Shown: positions 7,446-16,302, numbered from the stretch's first letter. The stretch is 64,000 bases of DNA from CAWINH01 sp963837425 (GCA_963837425.1 CAWINH010000005.1:186001-250000), one strand, 5' to 3'. Program-made: numbers and translations. The notes: generated by a model from the sequence alone, not told the origin.

Positions 7446-7451
7446 ATGATA
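7446..7451 (-). promoter_or_regulatory. extended -10 promoter of tRNA-Ser(GCU)-tRNA-Arg(GCG)
   Basis: TGCTATCAT on the minus strand, with the hexamer TATCAT 13 bases before the tRNA-Ser 5' end. No clear -35. Confidence 0.6.
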
Positions 7452-7604
7452 GCATGGCCCCCCTGGGGCACCTGCGCACGACGCCCGGCCGAGCCCCGAC
7501 CGCCAGACGGACCCACCGAAGAGCTCAGATCGACCCGTGCAGCGCCTACCCATCATCGGCCAGAGCCTCACCGGTTCGCCCTGCGAAGCGGTCGCCGGCG
7601 ACTG

Positions 7605-8186
7605 ATGTTCTACACAGCCGGCTGGGTGCACGTGATCTGCGGCTGCATGTTCTGCGGCAAGACCGACGAGATGCTCCGGCTCCTGCGCCGCTTCTCGATC
7701 GCCGGCCGCCAGGTCCAGCTCGTCAAGCCCAGCCTCGACACCCGGACCGATCAGGTCACCGTCGTCTCACGCTCCGGCTCCCGGCACCACGCCGTGGCCG
7801 TGGAGTCGTCCGCCGATATCGCCGCACTGGTAAGTGATGCGGACATCGTGGCCATGGAGGAGGGGCAGTTCTTCGACGACCGGCTCCCCGACGTCGTCGA
7901 GCAGCTGGCCAACGCGGGCAAGCAGGTGCTGGTGACCGGCCTCGACCGCGACTTTCGCGGGATCCCCTTCGGGCCTATGCCAAGACTCATGGCGCTCGCC
8001 GACCAGGTCACGAAGCTCACCGCGATCTGCATGGTGTGCGGTGAGCCGGCGACCCGCACCCAGCGGCTCATCGACGGCGCGCCGGCACCGGCCGACTCGC
8101 CGCTGATCGTCATTGGCGGGATGGGCGACGAGACCTACGAGGCCCGCTGCCGCCTCCACCACGAGGTGCCCGCCGCGAGCCGCTGA
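7605..8186 (+). CDS. tdk: thymidine kinase
   Basis: 193 residues from ATG 7605, a type II (TK1-like) thymidine kinase of the dTMP salvage pathway. It has the P-loop GCMFCGKTDEML, SRSGS, the acidic catalytic region MEEGQFFDDRLP, DRDFRGIPFGPM and the zinc-binding lasso CMVCGEPATRTQR ... YEARCRLHHEVP. The fourth zinc ligand, normally Cys in CRxC, is His in CRLH. An earlier in-frame start would add about 50 residues unlike Tdk, so ATG 7605 is preferred. It converges on the anti-sigma gene with 40 bases between. Confidence 0.94.
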   Translation: MFYTAGWVHVICGCMFCGKTDEMLRLLRRFSIAGRQVQLVKPSLDTRTDQVTVVSRSGSRHHAVAVESSADIAALVSDADIVAMEEGQFFDDRLPDVVEQLANAGKQVLVTGLDRDFRGIPFGPMPRLMALADQVTKLTAICMVCGEPATRTQRLIDGAPAPADSPLIVIGGMGDETYEARCRLHHEVPAASR

Positions 8187-8226
8187 CGGCGAGTGCTCGC
8201 GGGCCGCCGAGGCCGCGATCAAGGGA

Positions 8227-9633
8227 TCAGTCGTGCGGGAAGGTCATGATCGCCAGCGGTGTCTCGGCCGACCCGCCCAGCTGCGCGGCGCTGTAGTTCG
8301 GATACGGAGCCGGCGCTGCATCCGCGTTGCGGTAGACGAGGAACCATCCTGGGGGCAACTCCGCGCCGGCCGAGGACTCGGCCAGCTTCACCACGGTGTA
8401 GCCGAACTGGTAGGTGGCGGTGAACGCGGGAGTCCGGGTTCGATCCGTCAGGTCGAGCGCTTCGACCTGCCAGATTCCCTGATCGCCGGTGTCGCTTTCG
8501 GTCAGCGCGACCGGGCCGTGCGGCCCGACGATCACCTGCCGAGGGTCGAAGGCATGATCGGATCCGCCGAGCGGCCAGCGCTCGCCGGTCTCGAGGTCCA
8601 CCGCGAACCCGTCGCAATGGACCTCCGTGCAGGCGCTCTCGCCGATCAGGAGATCACCGGCGATGCCGACGATCGTCTCGCCGTAGTCCATGGCTCCGGT
8701 GATGCCGTGCAGCCGGCTCTGGTCGGGAGTCACGGCGTACACGTCACAGCCCGCCGGGCGGCAGCTCGCGAAGACCACCCAGCTGCCGTCGGTGGAGACC
8801 GCCAGCTGGGGGAAGAGCGCAACCTGGGCCACGAGCGTCGCATCGGCGGCCGCCGACGGGAAGGTGAGGAGCTCATCGGGCTGGCCGCCACCGACCGCGA
8901 TCCGGAACACCCCCAGGGGGTCGCCGGTCTGCCGGTCGAATGTGGCGTACAACGCCGAAGTCCCTGCGGGGTCGATCGCGAGGCGCGGGATGATGGCGTC
9001 GGTGCTCGTGAGCTTCCGGTCGTCGCCGGTCAGCGCGTCGACCGCGTGGAGGCTGGCGGTCAGGCCGTCATCGGCCACGTAGAGGACCTGGCCATTGGCC
9101 GGGCCTGCCGGCTCGGGGATGAGCGACAGGTCGAGCGGGCCCATGCCCGGCATGAGGGCGACCTGGCGCGTGACCCGGCCATCGAGGGTGCCGACGCGCA
9201 GGGCCCAGTCGCTGGCGGTGAGCGGCGTCTCCAGGGTCCAGAAGCCGGTCCCCGCCAGGTCGATCTGGGCCGGAACGCCGTTCTCGGTCGCGCTGGCCGT
9301 CGGCCAGTCGGCGGTGGCATGTTCGGTCCTGGTCGCAGTCGGCTCCGGCTCGCTCGTGGCTGCGAGGCTCGGCGACGCCGATCGCCCGGGACCCACCGGT
9401 GTCGGGAGGTTCGGGAAGAGGAGTCCGGTCATCACCGCCGCCACGATGACCAGCCCGGCCGCAATCGGTACCGCAAAGCGCATCATCGGCCAGCGCGCCA
9501 ACCAGCCGCGCTCCTGCGGAGTGGCACGCACCTGCCCCATGGTCTGTGCCAGCAAGTCATCGGGCGCACGTCGAGACCCCTGCTCGGCCAACCACGAGCG
9601 GAAGCGTGGATCGGGAGTCGTTGACCGCTTCAC
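8227..9633 (-). CDS. membrane-anchored anti-sigma-like protein with an extracytoplasmic propeller-like domain
   Basis: 468 residues. The N-terminal cytoplasmic part (about 1-50) is short and charged. One membrane segment follows (RFAVPIAAGLVIVAAVMTG, about 52-70), then a Pro/Thr/Ser linker. The large outer domain has repeated blades such as GQVLYVADDG, PRLAIDPAGTSALYATF and PQLAVSTDGSWVVFASC, suggesting a WD40/TolB-like propeller. Its ATG overlaps the stop of the ECF sigma gene (9630-9633), the usual sigma/anti-sigma order. Binding and release of the sigma factor is inferred; no zinc-binding HxxxCxxC anti-sigma motif is seen. Confidence 0.72.
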   Translation of the reverse strand: MKRSTTPDPRFRSWLAEQGSRRAPDDLLAQTMGQVRATPQERGWLARWPMMRFAVPIAAGLVIVAAVMTGLLFPNLPTPVGPGRSASPSLAATSEPEPTATRTEHATADWPTASATENGVPAQIDLAGTGFWTLETPLTASDWALRVGTLDGRVTRQVALMPGMGPLDLSLIPEPAGPANGQVLYVADDGLTASLHAVDALTGDDRKLTSTDAIIPRLAIDPAGTSALYATFDRQTGDPLGVFRIAVGGGQPDELLTFPSAAADATLVAQVALFPQLAVSTDGSWVVFASCRPAGCDVYAVTPDQSRLHGITGAMDYGETIVGIAGDLLIGESACTEVHCDGFAVDLETGERWPLGGSDHAFDPRQVIVGPHGPVALTESDTGDQGIWQVEALDLTDRTRTPAFTATYQFGYTVVKLAESSAGAELPPGWFLVYRNADAAPAPYPNYSAAQLGGSAETPLAIMTFPHD

Positions 9634-10175
9634 AGCGCCTCTCCTTCGGTTGCCCAGCGGCTGTCGGCCTCCATCGCGGCAGCCATCGCCTGCTCGGCGT
9701 AATAGAGGCGCGACTTCGCGGTGCCGATCGGCACCCGGAGGGCATCGGCCATCTCCTGCATGCTGTTTCCGAGGTGGTGTCGAAGGACGAACGCCGCGCG
9801 GTGATTCGCGCTCAGGCGTGCAAACGCCCGCTGAAGCGCGTCCCGATCGGCGACTGCCGCCTCGAGGTCCTCATTCGAGGCGAGAGCGTCCGGCAGCTCC
9901 TGCTCGCTTCGTCCGCGCCTGGCTCCACGCGCAGCGTCGATGCAGGCATGGACCAGGAGGCGGTGGACCCAGGCGTCGAAACGCTCCGGGTCCCGCAGGC
10001 TCGGGAGTGATCGCCACGCGCGCACCATTGCCTCCTGGACGGCGTCCTCGGCCAAGGTCCGGTCATGGAGGATCAGGGACGCGGTGGTGTAGAGCCGATC
10101 GACGCGCCTGCTCAGCAGGTCCTCGAACGCATCGGCATCGCCATCCCGCGCGAGTTCCACAAGGTCGGCCGTCAT
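9630..10175 (-). CDS. ECF-type RNA polymerase sigma factor
   Basis: About 181 residues from ATG 10175, which follows GGAGGG; an ATG 18 bases earlier is also possible. Region 2 reads DAFEDLLSRRVDRLYTTASLILHDRTLAEDAVQEAMVRAWRSL shortened by its core AEDAVQEAMVRAW; region 4 reads LSANHRAAFVLRHHLG and IGTAKSRLYYAEQAM. These are the Pfam Sigma70_r2 and r4_2 types. It directs polymerase to a small regulon, presumably held inactive by the overlapping downstream membrane protein. A tRNA-Ser(UGA) gene lies just upstream on the same strand. Self-regulation is likely, but I could not identify a -35/-10 pair. Confidence 0.93.
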   Translation of the reverse strand: MTADLVELARDGDADAFEDLLSRRVDRLYTTASLILHDRTLAEDAVQEAMVRAWRSLPSLRDPERFDAWVHRLLVHACIDAARGARRGRSEQELPDALASNEDLEAAVADRDALQRAFARLSANHRAAFVLRHHLGNSMQEMADALRVPIGTAKSRLYYAEQAMAAAMEADSRWATEGEAL

Positions 10176-10242
10176 TCGCGATGTTCCCTCCATGAGTAGA
10201 GGCGAGCGAAGCAGCCGCTTTGTTCAAACACGCACGGGGATC

Positions 10243-10330
10243 TGGCGGAGGGGGAGGGATTCGAACCCCCGGAGGCTTGCACCTCAGCGGTTTTCAAGAC
10301 CGCCGCAATCGTCCACTCTGCCACCCCTCC
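10243..10330 (-). tRNA. tRNA-Ser(UGA)
   Basis: Acceptor GGAGGGG/CCCCTCC, anticodon stem GCGGT/ACCGC and loop CTTGAAA, so the anticodon is TGA (reads UCA/UCG). Long variable arm, discriminator G, encoded CCA at 10245-10243. Fourth serine isoacceptor in this 7-kb stretch. Confidence 0.97.
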
Positions 10331-10342
10331 GCGGCCCGAACG

Positions 10343-10348
10343 AGTCTA
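10343..10348 (-). promoter_or_regulatory. -10 hexamer of tRNA-Ser(UGA), next to palindrome TGCGATCGCA
   Basis: TAGACT on the minus strand, 12 bases before the tRNA 5' end. A perfect 10-bp palindrome (10349-10358) abuts it upstream. Confidence 0.55.
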
Positions 10349-10380
10349 TGCGATCGCATTCACTCTCGGGCGTCGGCCGG

Positions 10381-11037
10381 TCACGGCACGAGACGGATCT
10401 CGAACGTCCATGGACCATCGATCTGCATGGTGCCGCCGCGGAAGGGATCGAAGAACGTCTCCACTCGGAGGGTCAGGAGCCGGGCCGATTCCGGTGGCGA
10501 CGGCGCGAACCGGATCTCGTAGCGGGCTGTGTTCGGGTCGGGACCGCCGGTGGCCTGACCTGCGGCGACGTACGGCGTCCCGGCGTCGTCGCTGACCGCG
10601 ATCTCGGGGAAGTGTCCCGCCGGGCCGGTCGGCGGTCGCGTATGAGCGACGAGAGTCGCCAGGCCACCGTCCTCGCGCAGCTCGACGGCGGTGAGCTCCA
10701 GGCGAACGTCGCCCGCTTCGGCCGCGTCGCCGACCGCGATGACGCGCCGGAGGGCTCCCGCGTCGATGCCCATGACGCGCATGGAATCGCGACCATGTCG
10801 CTCGAGAAGGGCCCGCTCCGATTCGTGGCGGCTGGAATCGCTCGCCTGAAGCCACGAGATACCCGGGGAGGCGGGCTGCCCAATCGCCATGGAGGCGAGG
10901 GCGGCAACGAGCCCCAGCACGAGCCCGATGAACACGCCAACCCCGACCCCCACCCCAAAGCCGGCGGCCAGCAGCGCCGCGGCGAGCACCACCAGGGCCA
11001 GGAGGATGAATCCAGGCAGGCGAGGGCCGACCGTCAT
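10381..11037 (-). CDS. membrane protein with a soluble C-terminal domain, unknown function
   Basis: 218 residues. The first about 55 residues form two hydrophobic segments (FILLALVVLAAALLAAGFGV and GVFIGLVLGLVAALASMAIG). A soluble, probably extracytoplasmic region follows, with beta-rich strands such as DVRLELTAVELREDGG and ARLLTLRVETFFDP. The second half loosely resembles the immunoglobulin-like DUF found behind anti-sigma domains, but I cannot name a family. The start ATG overlaps the stop of the upstream membrane gene by four bases, so the two form one operon. Confidence 0.7.
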   Translation of the reverse strand: MTVGPRLPGFILLALVVLAAALLAAGFGVGVGVGVFIGLVLGLVAALASMAIGQPASPGISWLQASDSSRHESERALLERHGRDSMRVMGIDAGALRRVIAVGDAAEAGDVRLELTAVELREDGGLATLVAHTRPPTGPAGHFPEIAVSDDAGTPYVAAGQATGGPDPNTARYEIRFAPSPPESARLLTLRVETFFDPFRGGTMQIDGPWTFEIRLVP

Positions 11038-11660
11038 CGGGTCACCTCCACCAGGGCAAGCGCTGCCGCGAGCAGCGCAGCCTCAGCGAGGCCGCCGGTC
11101 ATGGTCAGAACGCCGCTGTCGTAGCCGCCGGCGAACGTCTCGGCGTCGAGCTGCTGGCCGTTCTGGCCGGCGCAGCGGACGACCGAGTAGGTCGGCGAGG
11201 CCACGGATCCCCGCGCTTCCCAGCAGCGCCCTTCGGTCGTCGCCAGCAGGACGGCCCCGGCGCCCACGACCAGCAGCACAACTCCGGTCGCGACCGCTCC
11301 CTCGACGAGGTGGACTGGGCGGGTTCCCCAGGCCCGCGCGGCGAGCACGATGAGCGCCAAACCGGGAATCGCGAACACGACTGCTGCGGCCGAGAGGCTC
11401 ACGCCCAGGAGGCACACGAGGCCGGCGGCCATGACGATCGCCGGTCTGCCCTGACGAGCGCCGATCACCGCGAGCAGGCCGGCGGTCGCGTAGAGGGCCG
11501 GAATGGCGAGCCAGCGCGGGACATCCTCCGGCGGGCCGATCTCCTGGCGCTGGAGTCGAATGAAGATGCCAAGCGCCACGGCGAGCCCGATGACGACCAA
11601 TCCCACCATCGTGGCAAGGCTACGAGGGCCGTCCCCATGCTCCTGGTCGATCGCGCTCAT
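11034..11660 (-). CDS. multi-pass membrane protein, unknown function
   Basis: 208 residues with about six hydrophobic segments, among them MVGLVVIGLAVALGIF, IVMAAGLVCLLGVSLSAA and GVVLLVVGAGAVLLA. A Cys-containing loop (GRCWEARG ... VVRCAGQNG) lies before the last helix. Start at ATG 11660 after GAGGT at 8 bases. A TAATCT -10 is at 11687-11682, leaving a short leader. First gene of a two-gene operon with the overlapping 218-residue membrane protein. No family recognised. Confidence 0.72.
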   Translation of the reverse strand: MSAIDQEHGDGPRSLATMVGLVVIGLAVALGIFIRLQRQEIGPPEDVPRWLAIPALYATAGLLAVIGARQGRPAIVMAAGLVCLLGVSLSAAAVVFAIPGLALIVLAARAWGTRPVHLVEGAVATGVVLLVVGAGAVLLATTEGRCWEARGSVASPTYSVVRCAGQNGQQLDAETFAGGYDSGVLTMTGGLAEAALLAAALALVEVTR

Positions 11661-11707
11661 AATGTGCTACCTCTGAGTAACAGATTATGCGCAGCGAGCC
11701 TAGCTTG

Positions 11708-12640
11708 TCAACGTCCCCCGCCGGACGCGGCGCCGCGCTCGACGTTGCGGATGAAGTCGATGAGGCCGGAGAAATACGTGACCTGGTCGTCGTACATCGC
11801 CATGTGGCTGCCATCGGGGCAGAACAGGTAGGTTCCGCGGGTGAGCTTGCCCGCCATCATCTCCATGTACGCCGGATCCATCGTGTCGTGGCGGGCGCCG
11901 ATGACGAGGGCCGGGACCGTGATCTGCTCGAGGTCAGCGGTCCGATCCCAGTCGGCGAGGGAGCCGCTCGCGCCGAGCTCGCTCGGCCCCTGCATCGGCA
12001 CGTAGATCGCCTGGTTGATGTGGGCGAAGGCGCGGTTCACGGGGTCCGGCCACTCGTCGGGCGGCATGCGCAGGACGTGGTGGACGTAGTGGTGCTCCAC
12101 GAGCAGCTGCATGTAGCGCGGGTCGTCGAACGCCTTCGCCGCCTCGAGGCGCTTGATCTCGGCGAGCGCCGCCTGATCCATTGCCGGCATGAGGACCCCT
12201 TGCGCGTACGCGTTGTAGGCGGGGATGCTGCTCATCATGTTCGAGATGACGAGCGCCTTGAGGTGCTCCTGGTACTTCACCGCGTACTCGATCGCGAGCA
12301 GGCCACCCCAGGAATGGCCCATCAGGTAGAAGTTGGACCGGTCGAGCCCGAGGGCCAGGCGCACCTGCTCGACCTCGTCGACGAAGCGCGGAAGGTTCCA
12401 CAGACCGGGATCATCGGGCTGATCGCTGTAGGCCGATCCGAGCTGGTCGTAGTAGTAGTACTCGATCCCCGCGGCCGGAAGATACGAGTCGCAGGCCTCC
12501 CAGTACTCGTGCGTTGCCGCCGGTCCCCCGTGGAGGAGGAGCATCTTCGCCGTCGGGTTGTTGCCGACCCGCTTCGTCCAGACCCGAAACTCGCCGGACG
12601 GTGTCGAGATCGGGATCAGCTTCACGCCGGCTTCCTGCAT
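11708..12640 (-). CDS. proline iminopeptidase-like alpha/beta hydrolase (S33)
   Basis: 310 residues. S33 features in order: LLLHGGPAATHEYWE (oxyanion HGGPA), YYYDQLGSAYSDQP, nucleophile elbow GHSWGGLLAIEYA, the cap domain, VIGARHDTMDP (Asp) and CPDGSHMAMYDD (His). The triad Ser/Asp/His is complete. The family removes N-terminal Pro from small peptides or cleaves related amides; the exact substrate is unknown. No signal peptide, so cytoplasmic. A TATCGT hexamer (12675-12670) lies about 30 bases upstream. Monocistronic. Confidence 0.9.
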   Translation of the reverse strand: MQEAGVKLIPISTPSGEFRVWTKRVGNNPTAKMLLLHGGPAATHEYWEACDSYLPAAGIEYYYYDQLGSAYSDQPDDPGLWNLPRFVDEVEQVRLALGLDRSNFYLMGHSWGGLLAIEYAVKYQEHLKALVISNMMSSIPAYNAYAQGVLMPAMDQAALAEIKRLEAAKAFDDPRYMQLLVEHHYVHHVLRMPPDEWPDPVNRAFAHINQAIYVPMQGPSELGASGSLADWDRTADLEQITVPALVIGARHDTMDPAYMEMMAGKLTRGTYLFCPDGSHMAMYDDQVTYFSGLIDFIRNVERGAASGGGR

Positions 12641-12750
12641 CGGGCTCCATCCATGCGGCTCGGCCGAGCACGATACCGCAACGTGGGAGACCGGACCGAT
12701 CCGTGCGGCGACTGGAAGTCAGGCGCCACCCGCCGGCGGCGCCGACGCCA

Positions 12751-13104
12751 CTACGCCGCGGGTGAGGTGACGCCGTCCGGTGGCTCGGTGGGGCGCAGCC
12801 ACTCGAGCGGGTCCGCCTGACCGGGAACCAGCCACTCGACGCAGGCTCCCTCGAGCTCGCCGCTGAGCACGCCAAAGCGCTGGACGGTCACCGTGCCGTG
12901 GCCGTTCGCGACCGGCTCACGCCGGAGCCCGGAGGCGTCGTGACGAAGGTGCACGCCGGCCCGCAGCGTGTCCCACAGGCCGCGGCGCAGCGGATCGTGC
13001 TCGATGACCTGGACCGGGATGGGGCGGGCCGTGACCCAGTACCGCGCCGGGAGCCCACGCTCCGCGCGTTCATAGCGGAAATGGCGCCGACGGCAGGTGG
13101 CCAC
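12751..13104 (-). CDS. hypothetical protein, 117 residues
   Basis: Starts at GTG 13104 (MATCRRRHFRYERAERG). Codon use with G/C third positions matches the neighbours, so it is probably real. Notable segments are ARYWVTARPIPVQVIEHD, RRGLWDTLRAGVHLRHDA and EGACVEWLVPGQADPLEWL. No domain recognised. Upstream in the same frame lies a leaderless mini-ORF ending in TGA two codons before this GTG. Either this gene is re-initiated after the mini-ORF, or the TGA is a mutation or error and the true start is ATG 13140. Confidence 0.55.
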   Translation of the reverse strand: MATCRRRHFRYERAERGLPARYWVTARPIPVQVIEHDPLRRGLWDTLRAGVHLRHDASGLRREPVANGHGTVTVQRFGVLSGELEGACVEWLVPGQADPLEWLRPTEPPDGVTSPAA

Positions 13105-13107
13105 GAG

Positions 13108-13140
13108 TCAAGGGTCCCCCACCCTGGGAGGCGCCGCCAT
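13108..13140 (-). other. leaderless 10-codon mini-ORF (MAAPPRVGDP-stop) before the 117-residue gene
   Basis: TACCTT (13152-13147) is followed after 6 bases by ATG 13140. The frame ends at TGA 13110-13108, 3 bases before GTG 13104 of the next gene and in the same frame as it. Confidence 0.4.
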
Positions 13141-13416
13141 CTGACAAAGGTACCAGCGCTCACCGGTCGGGCGGTCGATCCCCACATGCCCGGCGCCCGT
13201 CCCTGCTCGGAGTCGGGAGTCGCTGAGCGACGGTAAGGGCGAATGAGCGTGGTCGAGCGGCATTCATCCGCGCTGGTTCGTCACTCAGCGACCACGGCGG
13301 CGGGCGTGCAGGGTCATCTTCGCCGATAGCGTCGCTGGCTGACGATCCGCGATGACCCCGAGCATGCGCGAATCCGCGAATCCGCGGGCATGCGCCGCCG
13401 ACGCCGCCGAGCGGGC
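13141..13416. other. non-coding gap with dyads downstream of serS
   Basis: No gene seen. It holds the perfect dyad GTCGCT-G-AGCGAC (13219-13231) and a near copy, GTCACTCAGCGAC (13280-13292). Its left edge carries the TACCTT promoter of the 13.1-kb transcript. No U-rich terminator is evident. Confidence 0.5.
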
Positions 13417-14688
13417 CTACGCGATCGTGTCGGTGCCCAGGCGGTCACGGAGCGCATCGGGCACGCGGATCGAGCCGTCGGGTGCCAGGTGCGTCTCGAT
13501 GAACGCCGCGTACGTCCGCGGCATGCCGAGCGACGACCCGTTCAGGGTGTGGACCAGCTCCGGCTTCGCGTCGGGGGCGGGCCGGTAGCGGAGGTTCATG
13601 CGCCGGGCCTGAAAATCGGTGTAGTTCGAGGTGGAGCTCACCTCCAGCCAGCGGCCGACCCCGGGAGACCACGCCTCGAGGTCGTAGCCCTTCGCCTGGC
13701 TGAAGCCGAGGTCCCCGGTGCAGCGCTCGACGACGCGGTACGGGATCTCGAGCGCGCTGAGAGCGGCCTCCGCGTCGGCGGTGAGTGACTCGAGCTCTGC
13801 CGCGGACGTCGATGGCTCCACGAACTTCACGAGCTCGACCTTGTCGAACTGGTGGACGCGCAGCAGCCCGCGGGTGTCCTTGCCCGCCGCGCCCGCCTCG
13901 CGGCGGAACGACGGCAGGTACGCGACGTGCCGGATGGGGAGGACCGACGCGTCGAGGATCTCGTCGCGATAGATGTTCGTGACCGGCACCTCGGCGGTCG
14001 GGTTCAGGTACAGCTCGTCTCGGTCGAGGCCATACATCATCCCTTCCTTGTCCGGCAGCTGCCCGGTCCCGCGCGCCGACGCGGTGTTCACGAGAATCGG
14101 CGCCCAGACCTCGGTGTAGCCGCGAGCCGACTGGAAGTCCACGAGAAAGCCGATGATCGCGCGCAGGAGGCGGGCGCCGGCGCCGGTGTACAGGATGAAG
14201 CCGGATCCGGTCACCTTCGCCCCGCGTTCGAGGTCGAAGAGCCCGAGCCGCTCCCCGATCTCCCAGTGCGGCGGCGCGCTTCCCTCGGGGGCGGTCTCAC
14301 CCCAGGTCCGGACGACCGGGTTGTCATCGGCGCTGCGTCCGTCAGGAACCGACGGGTCGGGCAGGTTGGGGATGAGGAGCAGGTCGGTCGCGATCGCATC
14401 CTCGACTGCAGCCAGCTCCCCGCTCAGCAGATCGATCTGCGCGGAAATCTCGGCCATCCGGATCTTCAGCGGCGTCGCCTCCTCGCGGAGGCCGCCGCGA
14501 ATGAGCTCACCGAGCTCCTTGTTCCCCGCGTTGCGCTGCGCGCGCAGCTCGTTCGCCTCGGCCTCGATGCTGCGACGCCGCGCGTCGGCGGAAAGGACGC
14601 GGTCGACCGCCTCGGTCGGCTCGCCCTTGCGGGCGACCGCCGCCTTCACCCCGTCGGGGTCCTCACGGATCAGTGCGGCGCCGATCAT
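13417..14688 (-). CDS. serS: seryl-tRNA synthetase
   Basis: 423 residues, a class II synthetase charging the serine tRNAs (four of which lie within 10 kb). N-terminal coiled-coil arm (about 30-110; ELRAQRNAGNKELGELI and beyond). Motif 2 reads FRREAGAAGKDTRGLLRVHQF in shortened form FRREAGAAGKDTRGLL, preceded by TAEVPVTN. Motif 3 region is LNGSSLGMPRTYAAFIETH. It starts at ATG 14688, 3 bases after the lysK stop, so it is the last gene of greA-lysK-serS. All class II signatures are present. Confidence 0.97.
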   Translation of the reverse strand: MIGAALIREDPDGVKAAVARKGEPTEAVDRVLSADARRRSIEAEANELRAQRNAGNKELGELIRGGLREEATPLKIRMAEISAQIDLLSGELAAVEDAIATDLLLIPNLPDPSVPDGRSADDNPVVRTWGETAPEGSAPPHWEIGERLGLFDLERGAKVTGSGFILYTGAGARLLRAIIGFLVDFQSARGYTEVWAPILVNTASARGTGQLPDKEGMMYGLDRDELYLNPTAEVPVTNIYRDEILDASVLPIRHVAYLPSFRREAGAAGKDTRGLLRVHQFDKVELVKFVEPSTSAAELESLTADAEAALSALEIPYRVVERCTGDLGFSQAKGYDLEAWSPGVGRWLEVSSTSNYTDFQARRMNLRYRPAPDAKPELVHTLNGSSLGMPRTYAAFIETHLAPDGSIRVPDALRDRLGTDTIA

Positions 14689-14691
14689 TCC

Positions 14692-16287
14692 CTAGAGGGT
14701 ATCTGGCGCGGCCGCCGCCCGGAGCCGTTCCACGACGAAGTCGCGCTCCAGGCTGGCGAGCAGCCAGCCGGCACGCGGCCCATGAGGCCGGCCGAGGAAA
14801 GCGAGGTAGAGCGCCGCGAAGATCCGGCCGGCGGGTAGCCCGCGCCCGCGGGCGGCCTCGAAGATCGCGTTCTGGACGGCCTCGCCGGCCCACGCCGTCT
14901 TCTCGGCCGCTGCCGCCAGGTCGGCGAGCGCCGCGCGCTGGGCGGGCTCCAGCTCCGCGGCAACGTCGGGCAGCCCGTCGCGCTGCACCGTGAGACGGGC
15001 GCGCTCCGGCGCGTAGTCCGCCAGCCAGCCCACGGCCGCCTGCTCCCGCTCGGCGAGGATCTCGCGCTCGCGATCGGTGAGCGGCGCCCCCTTCTCCGCC
15101 GTGAGGCGCTCCTCGACCTCCACCCCGGGAACCTGCAGGAGGAGCGACAGGTGGGCGAACGGCGGCCGGTACAGGCCTCCCTCCGCCACCGGGTCGGCGT
15201 GCGGGTCCAGGAGCGCGGCGGCGAAGACGCGATCGTGGTCGGGTGGCAGCTCGCCCTTCACATCCTGTCCGGCGGAGGCGGCGGCTATGCGGTCGAACTC
15301 GTCGAAGAGGCGCGGGATCGCGTCGGTGCCCTGCGGCTCCCAGTCGAAGGCGTGGTTCGGTCGCGGCCGCAGGAAGAGGAGGCGCAGCTGCTCGGGCGGG
15401 ACGACCTCGGCGACCTCGTCGGCGGCCGCGCCGCGTCCCGCGGAGGTCGACATCTTCCGGCCGCCGATGTTGAGGAACTCGTAATCGACCCGGAGCGGCG
15501 GCTCGCGCTCGTAGACCTCGCGCGCAATCGCATCCGACCGGTCGCGCGACCCGCCGGCGGTGGCCAGGTCCTTGCCGCACGGCTCGATCGTCACCCCGAA
15601 GTGGCTCCATTGCGCCGCCCACTCGAGGTTCCAGGGGAGCTTCGCCGCTCCGCCGAATGGCGAGGCGCGCCCGGAGGAGCCGCAGCCGGTCGCCCAGGTG
15701 ACGAGGTCGGGCAGGCACTCGTAGGCGACCGTCTCGCCGTCCCAGTCGCGAGCCAGGGTGGTACCCACCCGGCCGCAGACCGCGCAGATCACGTGGACCG
15801 GCAGCCAGCCATCAGGGCGCTCGACGCCGCTGACCCGCCGATAGATCTCGCGGACCGCCGCCGCCCGTTCGAGTGCGACGCGCAGGTATCGGTCCATCTC
15901 GCCGGCGGCATACAGCTCGCTCATCCAGTAGTAGCGGTCGGGGTGAATGCCGAGGCCCGCGAACGTGTCGATGAAGCGCCCCGCAAAGTGGCGCGCGTAC
16001 GAGTCGTGGCCATCCGGCTCCGGGTCGGGGACGCGCGCCAGCGGCGCCCCCATGAAGCGCTCGACTGCGTCGGGGGTGAGGAGGGCCTGGGAGTCCATCG
16101 GATCGAGGTCGTCGACGCCGTAGAGGAGGGTCGTCGGCAGCCCCCGGCTGCGGAGGGCACGGACGATCACGTCGAGAATCAGCGGGCCGCGCAGGCTGCC
16201 GACGTGGACCGTGCCGGAAGGGGTCTTCGAGTCGTTGACGACCTGGGGGCCGGAGACGCTGTCAGCCAGCTCATCGGCCCAGAACAT
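14692..16287 (-). CDS. lysK: lysyl-tRNA synthetase, class I
   Basis: 531 residues. Class I LysRS (archaeal type, replacing the common class II enzyme in some bacteria). HIGH-like motif SGTVHVGSLRGPLILD near 25-38, a zinc-finger-like CAVCGRVGTT region, and the KMSKS-like motif GRKMSTSAGRG near 280. GMP of the family: C-terminal helical cage with FAHLSLLLQVPG. Start ATG 16287 lies 15 bases after the greA stop; stop 3 bases before serS. Co-transcription of lysine and serine synthetases with greA is inferred. Confidence 0.95.
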   Translation of the reverse strand: MFWADELADSVSGPQVVNDSKTPSGTVHVGSLRGPLILDVIVRALRSRGLPTTLLYGVDDLDPMDSQALLTPDAVERFMGAPLARVPDPEPDGHDSYARHFAGRFIDTFAGLGIHPDRYYWMSELYAAGEMDRYLRVALERAAAVREIYRRVSGVERPDGWLPVHVICAVCGRVGTTLARDWDGETVAYECLPDLVTWATGCGSSGRASPFGGAAKLPWNLEWAAQWSHFGVTIEPCGKDLATAGGSRDRSDAIAREVYEREPPLRVDYEFLNIGGRKMSTSAGRGAAADEVAEVVPPEQLRLLFLRPRPNHAFDWEPQGTDAIPRLFDEFDRIAAASAGQDVKGELPPDHDRVFAAALLDPHADPVAEGGLYRPPFAHLSLLLQVPGVEVEERLTAEKGAPLTDREREILAEREQAAVGWLADYAPERARLTVQRDGLPDVAAELEPAQRAALADLAAAAEKTAWAGEAVQNAIFEAARGRGLPAGRIFAALYLAFLGRPHGPRAGWLLASLERDFVVERLRAAAAPDTL

Positions 16288-16302
16288 CCGCGGGTCGATG
16301 CC

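Noticed and set aside
13108..13110. TGA as a sense codon (recoding)
   Set aside because: Other genes here use TGA as stop many times, including in overlaps, so recoding at this one site is not supported.
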